Below are positions 1-11,485 of a DNA stretch of 49,300 nucleotides, one piece after another. The notes under the pieces are model-generated. The model saw only the letters and a list, made by a program, of their open reading frames with translations, was not told the origin of the DNA and did no database searches. How positions within the stretch are numbered: the stretch's first letter is position 1; every line of letters starts with the position of its first letter. The DNA comes from Nemertoderma westbladi (taxonomy: Eukaryota > Xenacoelomorpha > Nemertodermatida > Nemertodermatidae), in assembly GCA_032718475.1 (NCBI GenBank), contig JAUCBJ010000482.1:1-49300 (forward strand). The letters run 5' to 3'. A program made the position numbers and the translations under genes.

Positions 1-1818
1 CTAAATACCTCTGTGTATTCATCACTCCAGCATATGATGCCGCCGTTGATACTTCTTGATAAGTAAATGGAAGCCTCCGTTTGATGATTTCCAGGTGGGC
101 CTCCTGGTTAATATTAAAGAAACCCCACCAGAATTCCTGGGCCTTCATTCGCTGCCGCGTCATGACGCCGACATCGGCCCACTCCTCGAAGATCTTAAAC
201 TTCTCCTCATCGTCCATCCAGTCGCACTGGCATCTGTAGTGCCCCCGGAAGTTGCACTTAGAACACCGGTTATGCAACCATGGACACGCCCCCATCCTGT
301 GACTCGACTCGCGGCAGTAGAGGCAGCTCGTCCCCTCCTGGAATCGATACAAGCAGCTCCTTTCCTGGTGAGTAAGCCTCCCGCAGTAATCACAGCTGAG
401 TACCAACGCGTCCCGCCCCAAGTCGTCCTTTGCCCCAGACGATCTCCTCGGTCTATGGAGCCGCTGGTAAGCAAACTTCTGGACTGTTTTGGCGATCCTT
501 CCATCCACCCCAACTCTCGCCCCAGAGACTCGCCCGAGCTCCCTGATGCCCACTGCAAATCGTCCAAGGCCTGGGCCTCGAACCCGTAGCCCTCTCCTCT
601 AGCTTCCGCCTCTCTTTCGTCTGCCTCCCTCCTTTCTCGTCTAGCGATTTCTTCCAATCGCTTCTCCTCTTGTCTATCCGCCTCCAGCTTCTCCCACCTC
701 TGATATGGTGTATCCACCTCCCTGTCTACTAGATATCGGCAGTTGTAGTATACCGACTCGCCCTTCAGCCCCGGGTGGTCTGCCAGACCCTCGAAGGCCA
801 CTTTGAAGGCTCTTCTGTAGTTCAGGGGTGATCCCGACAGCAGAAACGCCGTTGGCTCTCTTCCGATAACCACGGCCATGAATAGGTTTAGTAAACCTAT
901 CATTATCCAATCCTCCTGCAGGATATATCGCTTCTGATATATCTTTATCGCTCCTCTCTGGAATTGATACACCTCCTGTTAGCCCGGCCTCGCTCCCCAC
1001 TTCAGCGAGTTCGCCAACTCCGCTCCATACTCCTCCCTGAATTTACCCCAGTCCATCGGCTTGTGGCAGATGAGCCCCATTAGCTGGCCCATCGCCACCG
1101 CTCCACAATGTCCTGTGTTCTCTACTAGTCCCAACCCGGCTGGCCCTGTCATAGCCATGTAGACTGCTTGCAGGTCCAGGAGGTTGGGGGTCTCCGGACC
1201 GATGATCCTCTCCGCATCGTCGCGGATCGCCGATCCCACCTTCATCGTCGACTTCTCCCTTACTACGTTTTGCACCGCCCTTGGCAACCAGTTCAACTCC
1301 GGCCCGCTCTTCTTCCCATACGTTCCCAGATCAAAGAGGAATATGTCCCCATTTGGCGCAGCCAAATGCAGAAGAATGGTTCTGGCTGACCCCGCCGACC
1401 CTCTCCTCGAACCCTCGTCGTCTTCCACGGTCACTTCGTCGTCTAGGACCATGTATCCTCCCCTGCTGACGGACTCTACGAACCTCTTCCAGTCCTTTAT
1501 CGGTGGTTCCCTCAGATACTTCGGTATCCCGAACTTCGCCTGGTCTCCCTTTACCACGTAGTGGAAATGCTCGAGGATCGCGTTGTCTAGCGACGGCGTC
1601 CCGTAGGTCCCGACCAGCCGCCTCTCGTGCACCTCCCTGAAATGGTCCTGCAGCGCTTGCGCCTTGTGACCCTTCTCTAACCGCTCGTAGTATCCCCTCG
1701 TCTTCTCCTCTGGATGCCTCTCGGTGAAATCTACTAGTATCTCCTTTCCACCCATTTCCACCTTAAAACTGCACATACAGTAATATAACAGGAGAAAGTT
1801 GAGCAGTGAATAAAACAA
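1..1818 (-). pseudogene. decayed exonuclease-like / zinc-knuckle protein, relative of the retroelement ORF3
   Basis: Reading minus, 1818-982 is open and ends in an in-frame TAA (981-979). The same frame then continues from 978 to about 590, and a frameshift near 530-600 moves into a frame open to the window edge. The first block has a D126-x-E128 pair after a Gly-Tyr-Met strand, an LLHLAAPNGDIFLFDL strand pair, and KVGSAIRDD with D201. This is the order of Exo I and Exo II in RNase D/WRN-type DEDD exonucleases. The last block has three CX2CX4HX4C knuckles between about 394 and 200, followed by FEEWADVG. The gene at 24735-28460 has the same order of parts, with short anchors shared (SLKWGA versus QLKWRGC; EEWADV versus DEWEDL). 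It is much more GC-rich than ORF3 and clearly diverged. Residues 1-22 may be intronic, because a CAG acceptor-like site lies near 1770. The stop and frameshift argue for a pseudogene; sequencing error or an unseen intron is possible. Confidence 0.7.
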
Positions 1819-2868
1819 AACGACTTATACTATGGCACTATTGATAATGAAACAATTTACTGTCACACAGGCCTAACAGGCTGCTCTAAACAGAAAGGCT
1901 AGTTGAATGGTGTAACCATGGAAATTGCAGTTCAACGACTCCAAGTGCAAGGACATGACAATCTAGGTTCGAGAAATCCCCAAGCAACTTACACAATGAA
2001 TAGACGGCCACTTTCATCGACAAACGAGGAACAACTGCCTACTGAACCTAATGGTGGACCACCCAAAAGCGAAGGAATTCCCTCCCTTGAGAACTTATCT
2101 TATAAACTTCCTCAAGTTTCTCATTAATAATGTTACCGAAGTTAGCGACATGGTGTATGAAAGATTATCTCCGCTTATAGCTCGACCCCATTCGCAGACG
2201 AACTGCTTCCGGACTTCAGTATTACCCTACGACTGCTGTGTGACTATTCGCGAGTACGTTGTCACCCTTTTTAGGGGAACTACCGGGTTGGTTAGCTGGC
2301 CCGCGGGATTCTCGCTGATGGAATGGTTGAGTGCACGACTCCATCTAACGGACGGTAAACGAATCCTAGAGTAGGGATGCGGCGCGGGTTTGTCCGGTAT
2401 AATTACGTGTATAAAATCACTTCCTATGGGGTACACGTTTACGGACGCGAGCGTAAACGTTCTGGACAATTTACGCGAGAATATTCGCATTAACAGCCTC
2501 AACTCGAAGTCTTCTCAATGCAAACAGAATCATCAGCTTCTAAATGGTTACATTAGAGTGCAGATTTCAGCAATCCATCTTGCTGCGCTTATTTTTCTTG
2601 CACACTATTAGAAATCCAACTACTCATGCATTGTTTACTCAGTTGCTGGACAACGCTGGTCTTATTACTGTTTACGAGAACATTGACAGACCCGAGTTGT
2701 TCTATTACGACATGAATCAACAATTTTATCTCCTTAAAATAAAAATGAGCTCCCCTTTCAAATAATTATTTAATGCAAATTTTGTTATTCTGTATATTCG
2801 CGGAATGGAAGTGTTAAGCGACGGAGAACGAATGAGGAGGAAGAACTTCGAGAACGTCATTACCATTA
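1819..2868. other. region with no recognisable gene
   Basis: Only short overlapping frames occur on both strands (the longest about 107 codons), and none resembles a known family. No terminal repeats or tRNA-like boxes were seen. It may hold the upstream part of the decayed minus-strand gene, but I could not match it to the N-terminal half of ORF3. Confidence 0.5.
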
Positions 2869-3181
2869 TCAAACTCATGCTAACCCAATTTATAAAAACT
2901 TAAATATTTTACCTCTCGAAAAAGTATTCGAACTTGAAGTGGCTAAATATATGTATGATATTAAAAAAATGAAAAAAACTAAAGCATTACAAAATTTATT
3001 TGAACAAACTAGTTCCATCCACAGATATAACACTAGATCAACTTCTGCACAAAATTTTTTCGTTCCACGTGTAAGACTACAGCTCACCCAGAAATCCTTA
3101 AAATTCACTGGCCCTAAAATATGGAATGCCCTCCCTAGCGATATAAAAAATGCTAAATCAAAAAAACTCGTTTTCATATAA
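2869..3181 (+). pseudogene. LINE reverse transcriptase, C-terminal fragment
   Basis: The plus frame is open from about 2869 and ends at TAA 3179-3181. It contains HRYNTRST, then a basic VPRVRLQLTQKS segment, then GPKIWNALPSDIKNAKS. This is the conserved extreme C-terminus of Jockey/CR1-type LINE ORF2 proteins (YNTR...GPK-WN-LP). The rest of ORF2 is absent upstream, as expected for a 5'-truncated insertion. An AT-rich tail with TTAATTAATTAATTAA follows. It is a different LINE from the copy at about 3700-7241. Confidence 0.75.
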
Positions 3182-3446
3182 ATTAAAAAAAATATTCCTC
3201 CAGACCCTATCTTAAAAAATACCTAGAGACATTTTATTTTTTTAATTACACTCCATAAACAAACCATATTACAATAAATACAGTTAATTAATTAATTAAT
3301 AGATTATTATATTATGCAGATGGATACGGCAGTTTCGGATTCGGTCAAACCGGCACATTTTCCGGCAGGGATATTTACCAACAACAAAATCTAAAATACA
3401 CAATAAAAATTTTAACGGATACAACCGATAACTTCTCGATCCATAA

Positions 3447-3467
3447 CCCCCCCCCCCCCCCCCCCCC
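3447..3467. repeat. poly-C run, 21 nt
   Basis: An uninterrupted run of 21 C between a LINE fragment and the next LINE. It is one of about ten such runs in the window. Confidence 0.95.
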
Positions 3468-3785
3468 GGTCAACTCGTACATATGGAGGGAGCTCTACTA
3501 GCACTGCTACTACTCCCCCCCAGTGTACATAACACCCTTATAATCATTATTGTGCTCTAAAGTTCTAAAAGTATGTACATATATATTCAATATTCTACCT
3601 TTAATTACTATGAGTGCAATCATATATAGACGGAAGAGAAATAAATAAATGAATAAAAAATAAAAATAAAAAAACGTAACCTGGACGAGGATGGTAACGA
3701 TTTACGGCCGTACGAAGTAGTCAGCTACCGTAAAACCCAACGTGACCCTCGCCCCCTCCCCCAACGTCGCTCAGCTCCAGCGTTT

Positions 3786-4079
3786 GTGGTGGGGACAGGT
3801 AAAGGGAGTCAAGCTGGGGGTTTGAGTGCGGCCCCAACGGACATTTTTGTCTTTCGGTTGGAAAAGGGAACCAAAGCGTTGGAGTTGATTGAGAACCTGA
3901 AGGCGCATGGTATCAACATTGGAGCGGAGGCCTTGCAACGGAAGTCACCGCAGGACTCAAGGTTAGCCAGCTTTCGTATAACTCTGTCATCTCGCGACAT
4001 CGACAAAGCGCTTGAGCCGTCTACTTGGCCTCCTGGGGTGTGCGTGAGGAAGTGGATCTATGGCGGAAGCCGGAATTAG
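3786..4079 (+). pseudogene. LINE ORF1 (nucleic-acid-binding) C-terminal remnant
   Basis: 97 codons. The segment FRITLSSRDIDKALEPSTWPPGVCVRKW matches the pattern often seen at the end of CR1/Jockey-group ORF1 proteins (a strand, then DP-x-WP-x-GV-x-VR-x-[FW]). It lies 39 bp before the ORF2 start, which fits the ORF1-ORF2 order. No zinc knuckle or other domain is seen, and the true N-terminus is not identifiable. Its assignment rests on the short C-terminal motif and its position. Confidence 0.55.
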
Positions 4080-4117
4080 GTTATGCCTACGAGCCATTCG
4101 TTCGGTAAACTAAAGCG

Positions 4118-7019
4118 ATGGCTACCGGAACTATTCCAAGTAACGGTCAATCGAGCTCTAATATTTTCTGTGTATCTTCCTACAATAGTACAGGTTTATC
4201 ACCAGATAAGCTCGAGTTTATTAAAGTTATTTTACTAGGGTCGGATATTGTATGCTTACAAGAACATTTTGTTCTGCACGATAATATCTATAGGATTAAG
4301 AAAGAGTTTCCCCAGTCTCAGTATCATTGTATTGTTCAGCCTGCTACGTAGATAAAAGAGACAATTTTGTCTCAGATGAGTTGCTCAAGTTATTTTGCGA
4401 TATTAAAGATATTATAAATTCAGTAGAATGTGCCAATGTGTTAATTGTCGGTGATATTAATGCAGATTTCTCCCGTACATCGTCTCATGTACATGCAGTC
4501 AGCCAATTTCTACAGGAATTAAATTTTGGCCGTATGTGGGATATATTCCCTATTGATTTCACTTATACTTGTGTCAGGGAACAGACTGTGTTTCATTCTA
4601 CGTTAGATCACTTTTTTGGTAATAGTATTTTACTCGACAATGTTGTGGAATCAGATGTGGTACATTCCGGTGCCAATTTATCTTCACACTGCCCAATTTT
4701 TATAAAGTTTGATATTGGTGTTTTAAATATGCCGGCTGGTAATTTAACTGGTAATAGCAGTAATAAATGTCGAGCTAATTTGAAACGAGCCTCATGTGAA
4801 AAACAACGTGAGTTTAGTGCTAAATTAACTGGGGCACTGAATAATTTGGAATCTTTTTCGGACATTTCGTTGTGTAACAATGTTTTTTGCACCGATTGCA
4901 GTCATAGAGTAGATATAGAAAAATACACCATGGATATTCTGGAATCGATTGATAGTAGTTCTAGTTGCCTTGTTAATGGTCGAGGAAACGGGTCTGGGGG
5001 TTCATCTGATTCATCCGACCGGCCGATTCTGCCAGGCTGGACTGACCATGTTAAACCTTTCAAAGAAGAGGCCATCTTCTGGCACAGTTTATGGGTTTCT
5101 GCAGGTTGTCCCAACGCGTTCCAGAATCCACATTTGTTTCATATGCGGCGGTTAAAAAGGTCTGCTGATAAGGTTCGCCGTGATAAACTCATACAGGCAT
5201 GCCTTAAGAATAACACGGATATATTTAAGGAAATCAAGAAACTTCGTTCTGTGCCTAGCGGTGCAAGTTCGACTATTGACGGCTCTTGTGATCCGCAATC
5301 CATAGCTGATAGGTTTTCTGATATTTATTCGAATCTTTTTAATCAACCTTATGGTTCCGATGTAGAAAAAATGAACGATACAATTTCAGAGAAGCTGAGA
5401 GGGTGCTCTACTGATGATTTGCCAAGTATTTCCCCGGAATTGATTTCTGAGGGTCTTCATAGACTTAAAAGTTCAAAGTGTGACGTCACATTTGGATTTG
5501 ATTCTGATTGTTTAATAAATGGACCTCCCGAATTACGTGTACATCTGAGTAAATTATTTAATGTTTTCTTATCACATGGCTACGTTCCTCAGTTCATATT
5601 AACGTGTGTAATCATTCCACTCATTAAGGACAAGTTGGGCGATCAGAATGTTTCGAATAATTATAGAGCGATTGCACTCTCGTCGTTGTTGATCAAACTT
5701 TTTGAATGGGTAATGCTTCTTTCGCAGTCAGAATGTTTACTATTGGACGAACTGCAGTTCAGTTTTCAGTCAGGTTCTAGTACTTCTCAATGCACCTGGG
5801 CCGCATCTGAGGTCGTGGGGTTCTACTCGAGGCATTCGACTCCGGTTTATGGCTGTCTACTGGACCTGTCGAAGGCATTCGACATGGTCGAATGGTGCAA
5901 GCTGTTTCTTGAACTGTTGAAAAAGGGGGTTTCGGCGTTTTTCCTTAGAGTGTTAATATGGATATATAGTAATCAATCCTGCTGTGTGCGTTGGCAAAAT
6001 TCTGACTCTAATTCAGTTCAGTATTTCAAACGGCGTTAGGCAAGGCTCGGTGGCTAGCCCCATTCTGTTCTGTATTTTATTGGATAAGCTGATACACAAG
6101 CTACGTACTTCGAAAGTTGGGTGTCATATTGGAAAAATTTATCTTGGTATATTAGTCTACGCTGATGATATTTTTCTCCTCTGTCCGTCTATTACTGGTC
6201 TTCAATATATGGTTTCTATTTGCGAGGATTTCGCTAAGGATAATAATCTCGTCTTCAGCACAAACCCTGAACCCGCGAAATCAAAGTCAAAATGTATTCG
6301 TTTCGATTCAGTGTGGATTGAACCAAGTAATCACATTAATTTAAAAGGTGTTGATCTTCCATGGGTCCAAGAGGCGTTACATCTAGGAAATTTAATAGAT
6401 TATAAGAACACAATGGAGTCTGACATTACACGTAAGCGCGGTCAATTCATAGGAAAACTCAACTCCCTTCGCCAAGAATTTTATTTTGCAGACCGGTACC
6501 AACTGTGTAATATCCAACGTTTATATGCAACGAGTTTTTACGGCAGCAGTTTATGGGACCTGTTTTCTCCACGTGTACTAGAATTTATAGCGCTTGGAAC
6601 ATTAACATTAGGATTATTTTTGGTTTACCTCGATTAACTCACAGATTTATTGTTGAAAATTTAGTCAATTTTATGCATCCCTGTATTATGTTACAATCGA
6701 GATTTGTGTCATTTAGTTTTAGTTTACGGTCTTCAATTAAACCATCCATTCGTTTTTTGGCTGAATTGTGTTTGTTCGATTGCAGATCGCGAGCCGGTTG
6801 TAATTTAAGAAAAATTGGTAATTTGTGCAATTTCGTAATTTACGGTCATTAACTGTTAAGAATGTAAAGCAATTATCATATGTTCCGTGCGGTATTGATA
6901 ACTTATGGAAGGTCAATTTATGTAAAGAATTAATCAATTGTATCTCAGATAACTGGGAGATCCCTTATTTTAGTACAAACGAGTTAAACGATATATTGGA
7001 GTATATAGCCACAGTGTAA
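4118..7019 (+). pseudogene. LINE ORF2: endonuclease + reverse transcriptase, frameshifted
   Basis: 4118-4351 encodes the start of an APE-type endonuclease (SSYNSTGLS, DIVCLQEHF). The frame from 4327 picks up the endonuclease end (IVGDINADFS, STLDHFF, SSHCPIF). The middle of the endonuclease, roughly 100 residues, therefore seems deleted together with a frame change. RT follows: LLDLSKAFDMV (motif A, about 5857-5890), a frameshift at 5984-6039, then GVRQGSVASP and VYADDIFLL (catalytic YADD at 6158-6169). A second frameshift at 6552-6637 leads into the WN-x-IR...LP-x-THR domain, and another lies near 6825. The stop is at 7017-7019. At least three breaks make it non-functional. Confidence 0.8.
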
Positions 7020-7241
7020 ACGATTTAATATTATTTTTTATGTATTTGTCTCATATTGGTTGTGCATCTATTCTATTCATGTGCCATCATTAACCCTGGT
7101 TTGTCTGTTCCTGTTGGCTCTGTATTTACTTACTTTACACTCTATTTGTGCTACCTAGTTATTAGTATACTTTTCTACGCTGTACTTATTACTGTGTTAA
7201 TAACGTACGATATTAAATTAAATAAATAAAATAAATAAACA

Positions 7242-8009
7242 ATGTTATATGTGCCAGCCGGAATCACTGTGACGTCACACACATTAAACAGCCATCTGAG
7301 TTCCTTGATATTTTATTTCAAAATGCTCAAATCTTTCAACATTCGACTAATAAGTATGCTATTTCGCTTTAAATGTCATTCTTTCTTGTATTAATTCATT
7401 TCGATTATTTCATTTCTTTTAATAAAAACTACCGGTTTTTTAGAATTAAAAAAAGCACTTTTTTCACTATAAAATATTACTATTATTTTGCTTGAGTAGA
7501 ATTTTTTGAGAACCTGGACGTGAAATACTTTGAGAACTATTAGCAAAAGAACCATAAAATTAGAAGGCTTACTACCCAGTCACACTTACGTTTCTATCTT
7601 ACGGCCTATGTTCAGTTAGTAAATGGCAGTGAAGGTTAAGGGAAGATACTACTGTAAGATATGTAAAACCATATAACTCACAACTACTGTATAATAGTAT
7701 AACAACATAACACATAATATAACAATATAAAATATAACATACTACTAACTCCTCCGCCATTTTTCACTCAAATTCGATAATTTATGGCTCATTTGAAAGG
7801 TTATTTGAAGATCTTGAAAAATTATCCAGCACATTTTTGAAAAAGAAATTTGTTAAATTTTTTTGCAAATTTTAATTAATTAAATTAAAAATTGATAATT
7901 TAAAAAATTGGCTAGATAATTTTTGTAGATTCAAAGGTACTGAGTTCAAAAAAGTTGGATAAATATTAAGCTGTTTTAAAAAAATCTCCCGAGGGAGTAC
8001 CCACCACCA
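7242..8009. other. AT-rich region, no gene seen
   Basis: Long A/T tracts and no open frame of note. The stretch 7850-7980 is very AT-rich. It leads into the poly-C run just downstream of the zinc-finger gene. Confidence 0.5.
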
Positions 8010-8032
8010 CCCCCCCCCCCCCCCCCCCCCCC
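8010..8032. repeat. poly-C run, 23 nt
   Basis: An uninterrupted run of 23 C preceded by CCACCACCA. It lies 3' of the minus-strand zinc-finger gene. Confidence 0.95.
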
Positions 8033-8083
8033 TTAAAATCAGCATGCATCCCTGAAAACATTAATAACCTGAAAATCAATGTA

Positions 8084-8093
8084 TTTATTTATT
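8084..8093 (-). terminator. poly(A) signals of the zinc-finger gene
   Basis: On the minus strand this reads AATAAATAAA: two overlapping AATAAA hexamers about 55 nt past the stop of the 8149-10044 gene. The spacing suits a short 3' UTR. Confidence 0.55.
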
Positions 8094-8148
8094 TGATCAG
8101 TTACAAATATAGTTCAGTACAAATACAACAATTGAGTTACCAGTAACT

Positions 8149-10044
8149 TTAAGATTTATGAACAGAATTGATATGGGTGTTTAGGTAGCTTTGTCGACTG
8201 AATTCTTTATTACAATAACCGCACTTATGTTTGATACCTTTATGTATAGAATCGACATGCCGGTTTAGGTCTTGTTTGCAACTGAATTCTTTATAACAAT
8301 ATCCACAGTTATATTTGATATTTTTATGTATAAAGTCGGCATGTCGGTTTAGTTCGGCTTTTGAACCAAATGATTTTCCACATTCGGAGCAGCTATATTT
8401 GATGATACCTTTGTGGACAAAGTTAACGTGGATGTTTAGACTCCTTTGCAGGCTGAATTCTTTATTACAATAATCGCATTTATGTTTTATATCTTTGTGA
8501 ACGGATTCGATATGTTGTTTTAGTACGTGTTTGTAACTGAATTCTTTATTACAATAATCGCATTTATGTTTTATATCTTTGTGAACGGATTCGATATGTT
8601 GTTTTAGTACGTCTTTTCTAGCAAATGATTTTTCACAATGAAAACAGTTGAACTTGATATCTTTATGGGAGTAGTTGATATGGACGTTTAGATTCGCTAC
8701 CTTGGTGAATTCTTTATTACAATAACCGCATTTATGTTTGATATCCTTATGCATAGAATCGACATGTTGTTTTAGTACAGCTTTTCTAGCAAATGATTTT
8801 CCACAATGAAAACAGTTGAACTTGATATCTTTATGGGAGTAGTTGATATGGATGTTAAGATTCGTTAACTTGGTGAATTCTCTATTACAATAACCGCACT
8901 TATGTTTTATATGTTTATGTATAGAGTCGACATGGTGATTTAGTACGTGTTTGTAACGGAATTCTTTATTACAATAACCGCACTTATATTTAATATCTTT
9001 ATGTATAGAGTCGACATGGTGATTTAGTACGTATTTGTAACGGAATTCTTTATTACAATAACCGCACTTATATTTAATATCTTTATGTATAGAGTCGACA
9101 TGTTGTTTTAGATTGCATTTTGTAGCAAATGATTTTCCACAATCGGAGCAGCTATACTTGATGATACCTTTGTGGACAAAGTTAACGTGGGTGTTTAGAT
9201 TCCTTTGCTGACTGAATTCTTTATTACAATAACCGCACTTATACTTGATATCTTTATGTACAGAGTCGACATGTTGATTTAGTACGTGTTTGTAACTGAA
9301 TTCTTTATTACAATAACCGCATTTATGTTTTATATCTTTGTGAACGGATTCGAAATGTTTTTTTAGTTCGGTTTTTCTAGCAAATAAATTACCACAATCG
9401 AAACAGTTGTACTTGATTTCTTTATGAAAGTACTTGACATGGGTGTTTAGACTCCTTTGCTGGCTGAATTCTTTATTACAATAACCGCACTTATGTTTGT
9501 TATCTTTATGGGTAGCGTCAACATGCTTCTTTACATAATTTTCCATTTTAAACAGTTTCTCACAATAATCGCATTTATACTTATTCTTTACATCTTTATG
9601 AACGGATTCTATATGTCTCTCTAAAAGTTCTTTGTTATTAAATAATTCATTGCAATGCAAACAGGAACTGGTGTCTGAAGAAGATACCAAGTCCCCAACC
9701 GTTTCATTAGAACTACCGAATTCTGTTGTTGCACAACTGATTGTCGCTTCTGTGCCTTCGGTTTCAATAGGCCTACCATACGAACAGTCTGGACTGTCAT
9801 TTTCCCGTTTTTCAACAATAAAATAATCTCCTGATGGTTCATAAGAAATATCTTCGTCATCTAGTACAGGGACAACATTTACTCTACCGAACAAATTGTT
9901 GTGATCTTCGATGGTAGATGATCCGTAAACGCACTTCTCTTGTTTAACATCAAGAAAATGGGTAGTGGTTTGTTCTTTCTTTATAATTATACCGCCACCA
10001 GATGATTTATCTTTCAATAAATTAATATGTTGATCCATTATCAA
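8149..10044 (-). CDS. 18-finger C2H2 zinc-finger protein, single exon
   Basis: 631 residues, intact. Residues 1-127 carry no finger; they are acidic and polar, with VKQE as a possible sumoylation-type site. Eighteen C2H2 fingers (C-X2-C-X12-H-X4-H) then run from C128 to about H629, one every 28 residues. The usual TGEKP linker is replaced by HKDIK[YH]K. Finger bodies are very similar (CGYCNKEF alternating with CFHCGKSF or CSDCGKSF), which indicates expansion by internal duplication. The helix positions that contact DNA differ between fingers, so it probably binds a long specific DNA site in the nucleus. No KRAB, BTB, ZAD or SCAN domain is recognisable. The start is the first ATG after upstream stops; a second ATG follows two codons later. 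Poly(A) signals sit just downstream. It could be a retrogene or a young member of a lineage-specific family. Confidence 0.85.
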   Translation of the reverse strand: MIMDQHINLLKDKSSGGGIIIKKEQTTTHFLDVKQEKCVYGSSTIEDHNNLFGRVNVVPVLDDEDISYEPSGDYFIVEKRENDSPDCSYGRPIETEGTEATISCATTEFGSSNETVGDLVSSSDTSSCLHCNELFNNKELLERHIESVHKDVKNKYKCDYCEKLFKMENYVKKHVDATHKDNKHKCGYCNKEFSQQRSLNTHVKYFHKEIKYNCFDCGNLFARKTELKKHFESVHKDIKHKCGYCNKEFSYKHVLNQHVDSVHKDIKYKCGYCNKEFSQQRNLNTHVNFVHKGIIKYSCSDCGKSFATKCNLKQHVDSIHKDIKYKCGYCNKEFRYKYVLNHHVDSIHKDIKYKCGYCNKEFRYKHVLNHHVDSIHKHIKHKCGYCNREFTKLTNLNIHINYSHKDIKFNCFHCGKSFARKAVLKQHVDSMHKDIKHKCGYCNKEFTKVANLNVHINYSHKDIKFNCFHCEKSFARKDVLKQHIESVHKDIKHKCDYCNKEFSYKHVLKQHIESVHKDIKHKCDYCNKEFSLQRSLNIHVNFVHKGIIKYSCSECGKSFGSKAELNRHADFIHKNIKYNCGYCYKEFSCKQDLNRHVDSIHKGIKHKCGYCNKEFSRQSYLNTHINSVHKS

Positions 10045-10900
10045 ATCTTCAGTAAAACTTAATCAATACATTAAATACAGGTGGCAGTAGTTTTAGGTAT
10101 ATCAAGCTTTTCATTAAACCCAATTTGTTTATAATGTCCGATATCAGTACTATACATCTATATCGTATCAGTCGTATAAAAACACTTTACGGGGTCATAG
10201 GCTGGAGCCTGTATTACATATAGAAGCACCTATATTTATAAACATCGAGGCAGAAAACAATAGTTGGATATTTTTTTTCCGATGAAAATTCGAAATTTTT
10301 TAATTCACAATGCAAAATGAAACGCCAGAACGCGAGCAAAACTCAAAGCGAGCGAAATTTCGACATTTGAGCAATCTGACAATGCAAAATGCTTAAATTT
10401 TTTGTGGCAAATTATTTTTCTCATTTCTGCACTTTGCATGCATGTTAACTTTTTTATACCTCATCTGCCTGTCCACGCACTTTATGACTTTTGATATTTT
10501 GCACAGATTACTGCGCACTTTTGGTGTCTTTCACATAATTTCGCGCACTTTTATTTCAATTCCACATGCTTTTACCGTGCACTATATCAAATATGCGCAC
10601 AACGTGTTGCGATGCAGCCTGGAACTGGGGGGGGGGGGGGGGGACTTTCCTACGCTTCCTGGAGTTCTTCCTTTGCCTGTACAGCTGTATATATCTGACG
10701 CTGACAGCCTGATGATATTTCACTTTGCTGCTTTGTACAGTTGTATTCTTTGAGCTGTTGAGACAGTTGCTGCAATCGATTGGCGAGCGAAGCGAGCCGA
10801 GAAAATTTTACACAATTATATTTATAATGATATCACCTTAATGAATTTTCCAGCCACGCCTGCACCACGTGCAACGTGGGGTGATTTTTTACGGGTGACA
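10045..10900. other. intergenic region between zinc-finger gene and TIR element
   Basis: No convincing gene. The part next to 10044 should contain the promoter of the minus-strand zinc-finger gene, but I see no clear TATA box. A poly-G run interrupts it at 10627-10643. Confidence 0.4.
10627..10643. repeat. poly-G run, 17 nt
   Basis: An uninterrupted run of 17 G on the plus strand. Confidence 0.95.
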
Positions 10901-11485
10901 GACCGAACGTAATCAGGATCGAATGTAACATAGTTTTTACGAATCGAACGTAACCTCAATTATGTTACATTGGATCCTATAACTATGTTACATTCGATCT
11001 ACAAATTACTAAGCTCGAACGTAACATACATTTATTTCAGTTGTGTTTTGATTTCAGGAGTTAACCGATGAAATGCTTCGTTTATTTACAGGAAGAAACA
11101 GTTTGGTGGTGGTGAGTACAAAACAAAGACCCATGCTGCCATGAGACACAATTACGTGACCTGCAATCTTGTAACATGTGTTAACTTTCGTTTATTGTTT
11201 TGGTTCCCCCAACTGCCAACACGCCTCTATAACCTGCTCCTTTCAGCCTTTAAATAAAAGTAACCTGCATAATCTTGTAACATCTGTTAACCTTGGTTTA
11301 TTGTTTTGGTTCCCCCAACACGCCTCTGTAACCTGCTCCTTTAAATTTGTAAATGGCAATGTTACATTCGAGCTTAGTAATTTGTAGATCGAATGTAACA
11401 TAGTTAAAGGATCCAATGTAACATAATTGCAGTTACGTTCGATACGAAATAACTATGTTACATTCGATCCTGATTACGTTCGGTC
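10901..11485. mobile_element. non-autonomous DNA element with about 130-bp terminal inverted repeats
   Basis: 10901-11031 and 11355-11485 are inverted copies, both starting GACCGAACGTAATCAGGATC when read inward, with roughly 90% identity. Each arm repeats TATGTTACATTCGA-type words in both orientations, so the arms are themselves rich in near-palindromes. The centre holds two diverged direct copies (about 11172-11250 and 11277-11345) of a segment with GTTTATTGTTTTGGTTCCCCCAA and an AACCTGCTCCTTT end. There is no transposase. I could not see a target-site duplication. It abuts, and seems to truncate, the RTE-like reverse transcriptase. Confidence 0.8.

Larger units (their letters stand above)
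3700..7241 (+). mobile_element. degenerate CR1/L2-like non-LTR retrotransposon
   Basis: An ORF1-type remnant (3786-4079) is followed by an ORF2 remnant with endonuclease, reverse transcriptase and C-terminal domain (4118-7019). The 3' end is A-rich with repeated TAAA/AAATAAA units (about 7205-7241). The 5' boundary is not defined; an older A-rich LINE-like tail lies just upstream at about 3640-3676. I found no clear target-site duplication. The C-terminal block (WNINIRIIFGLP, then THRF) suggests the CR1/L2-Daphne group; clade assignment needs a phylogeny. Confidence 0.75.
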
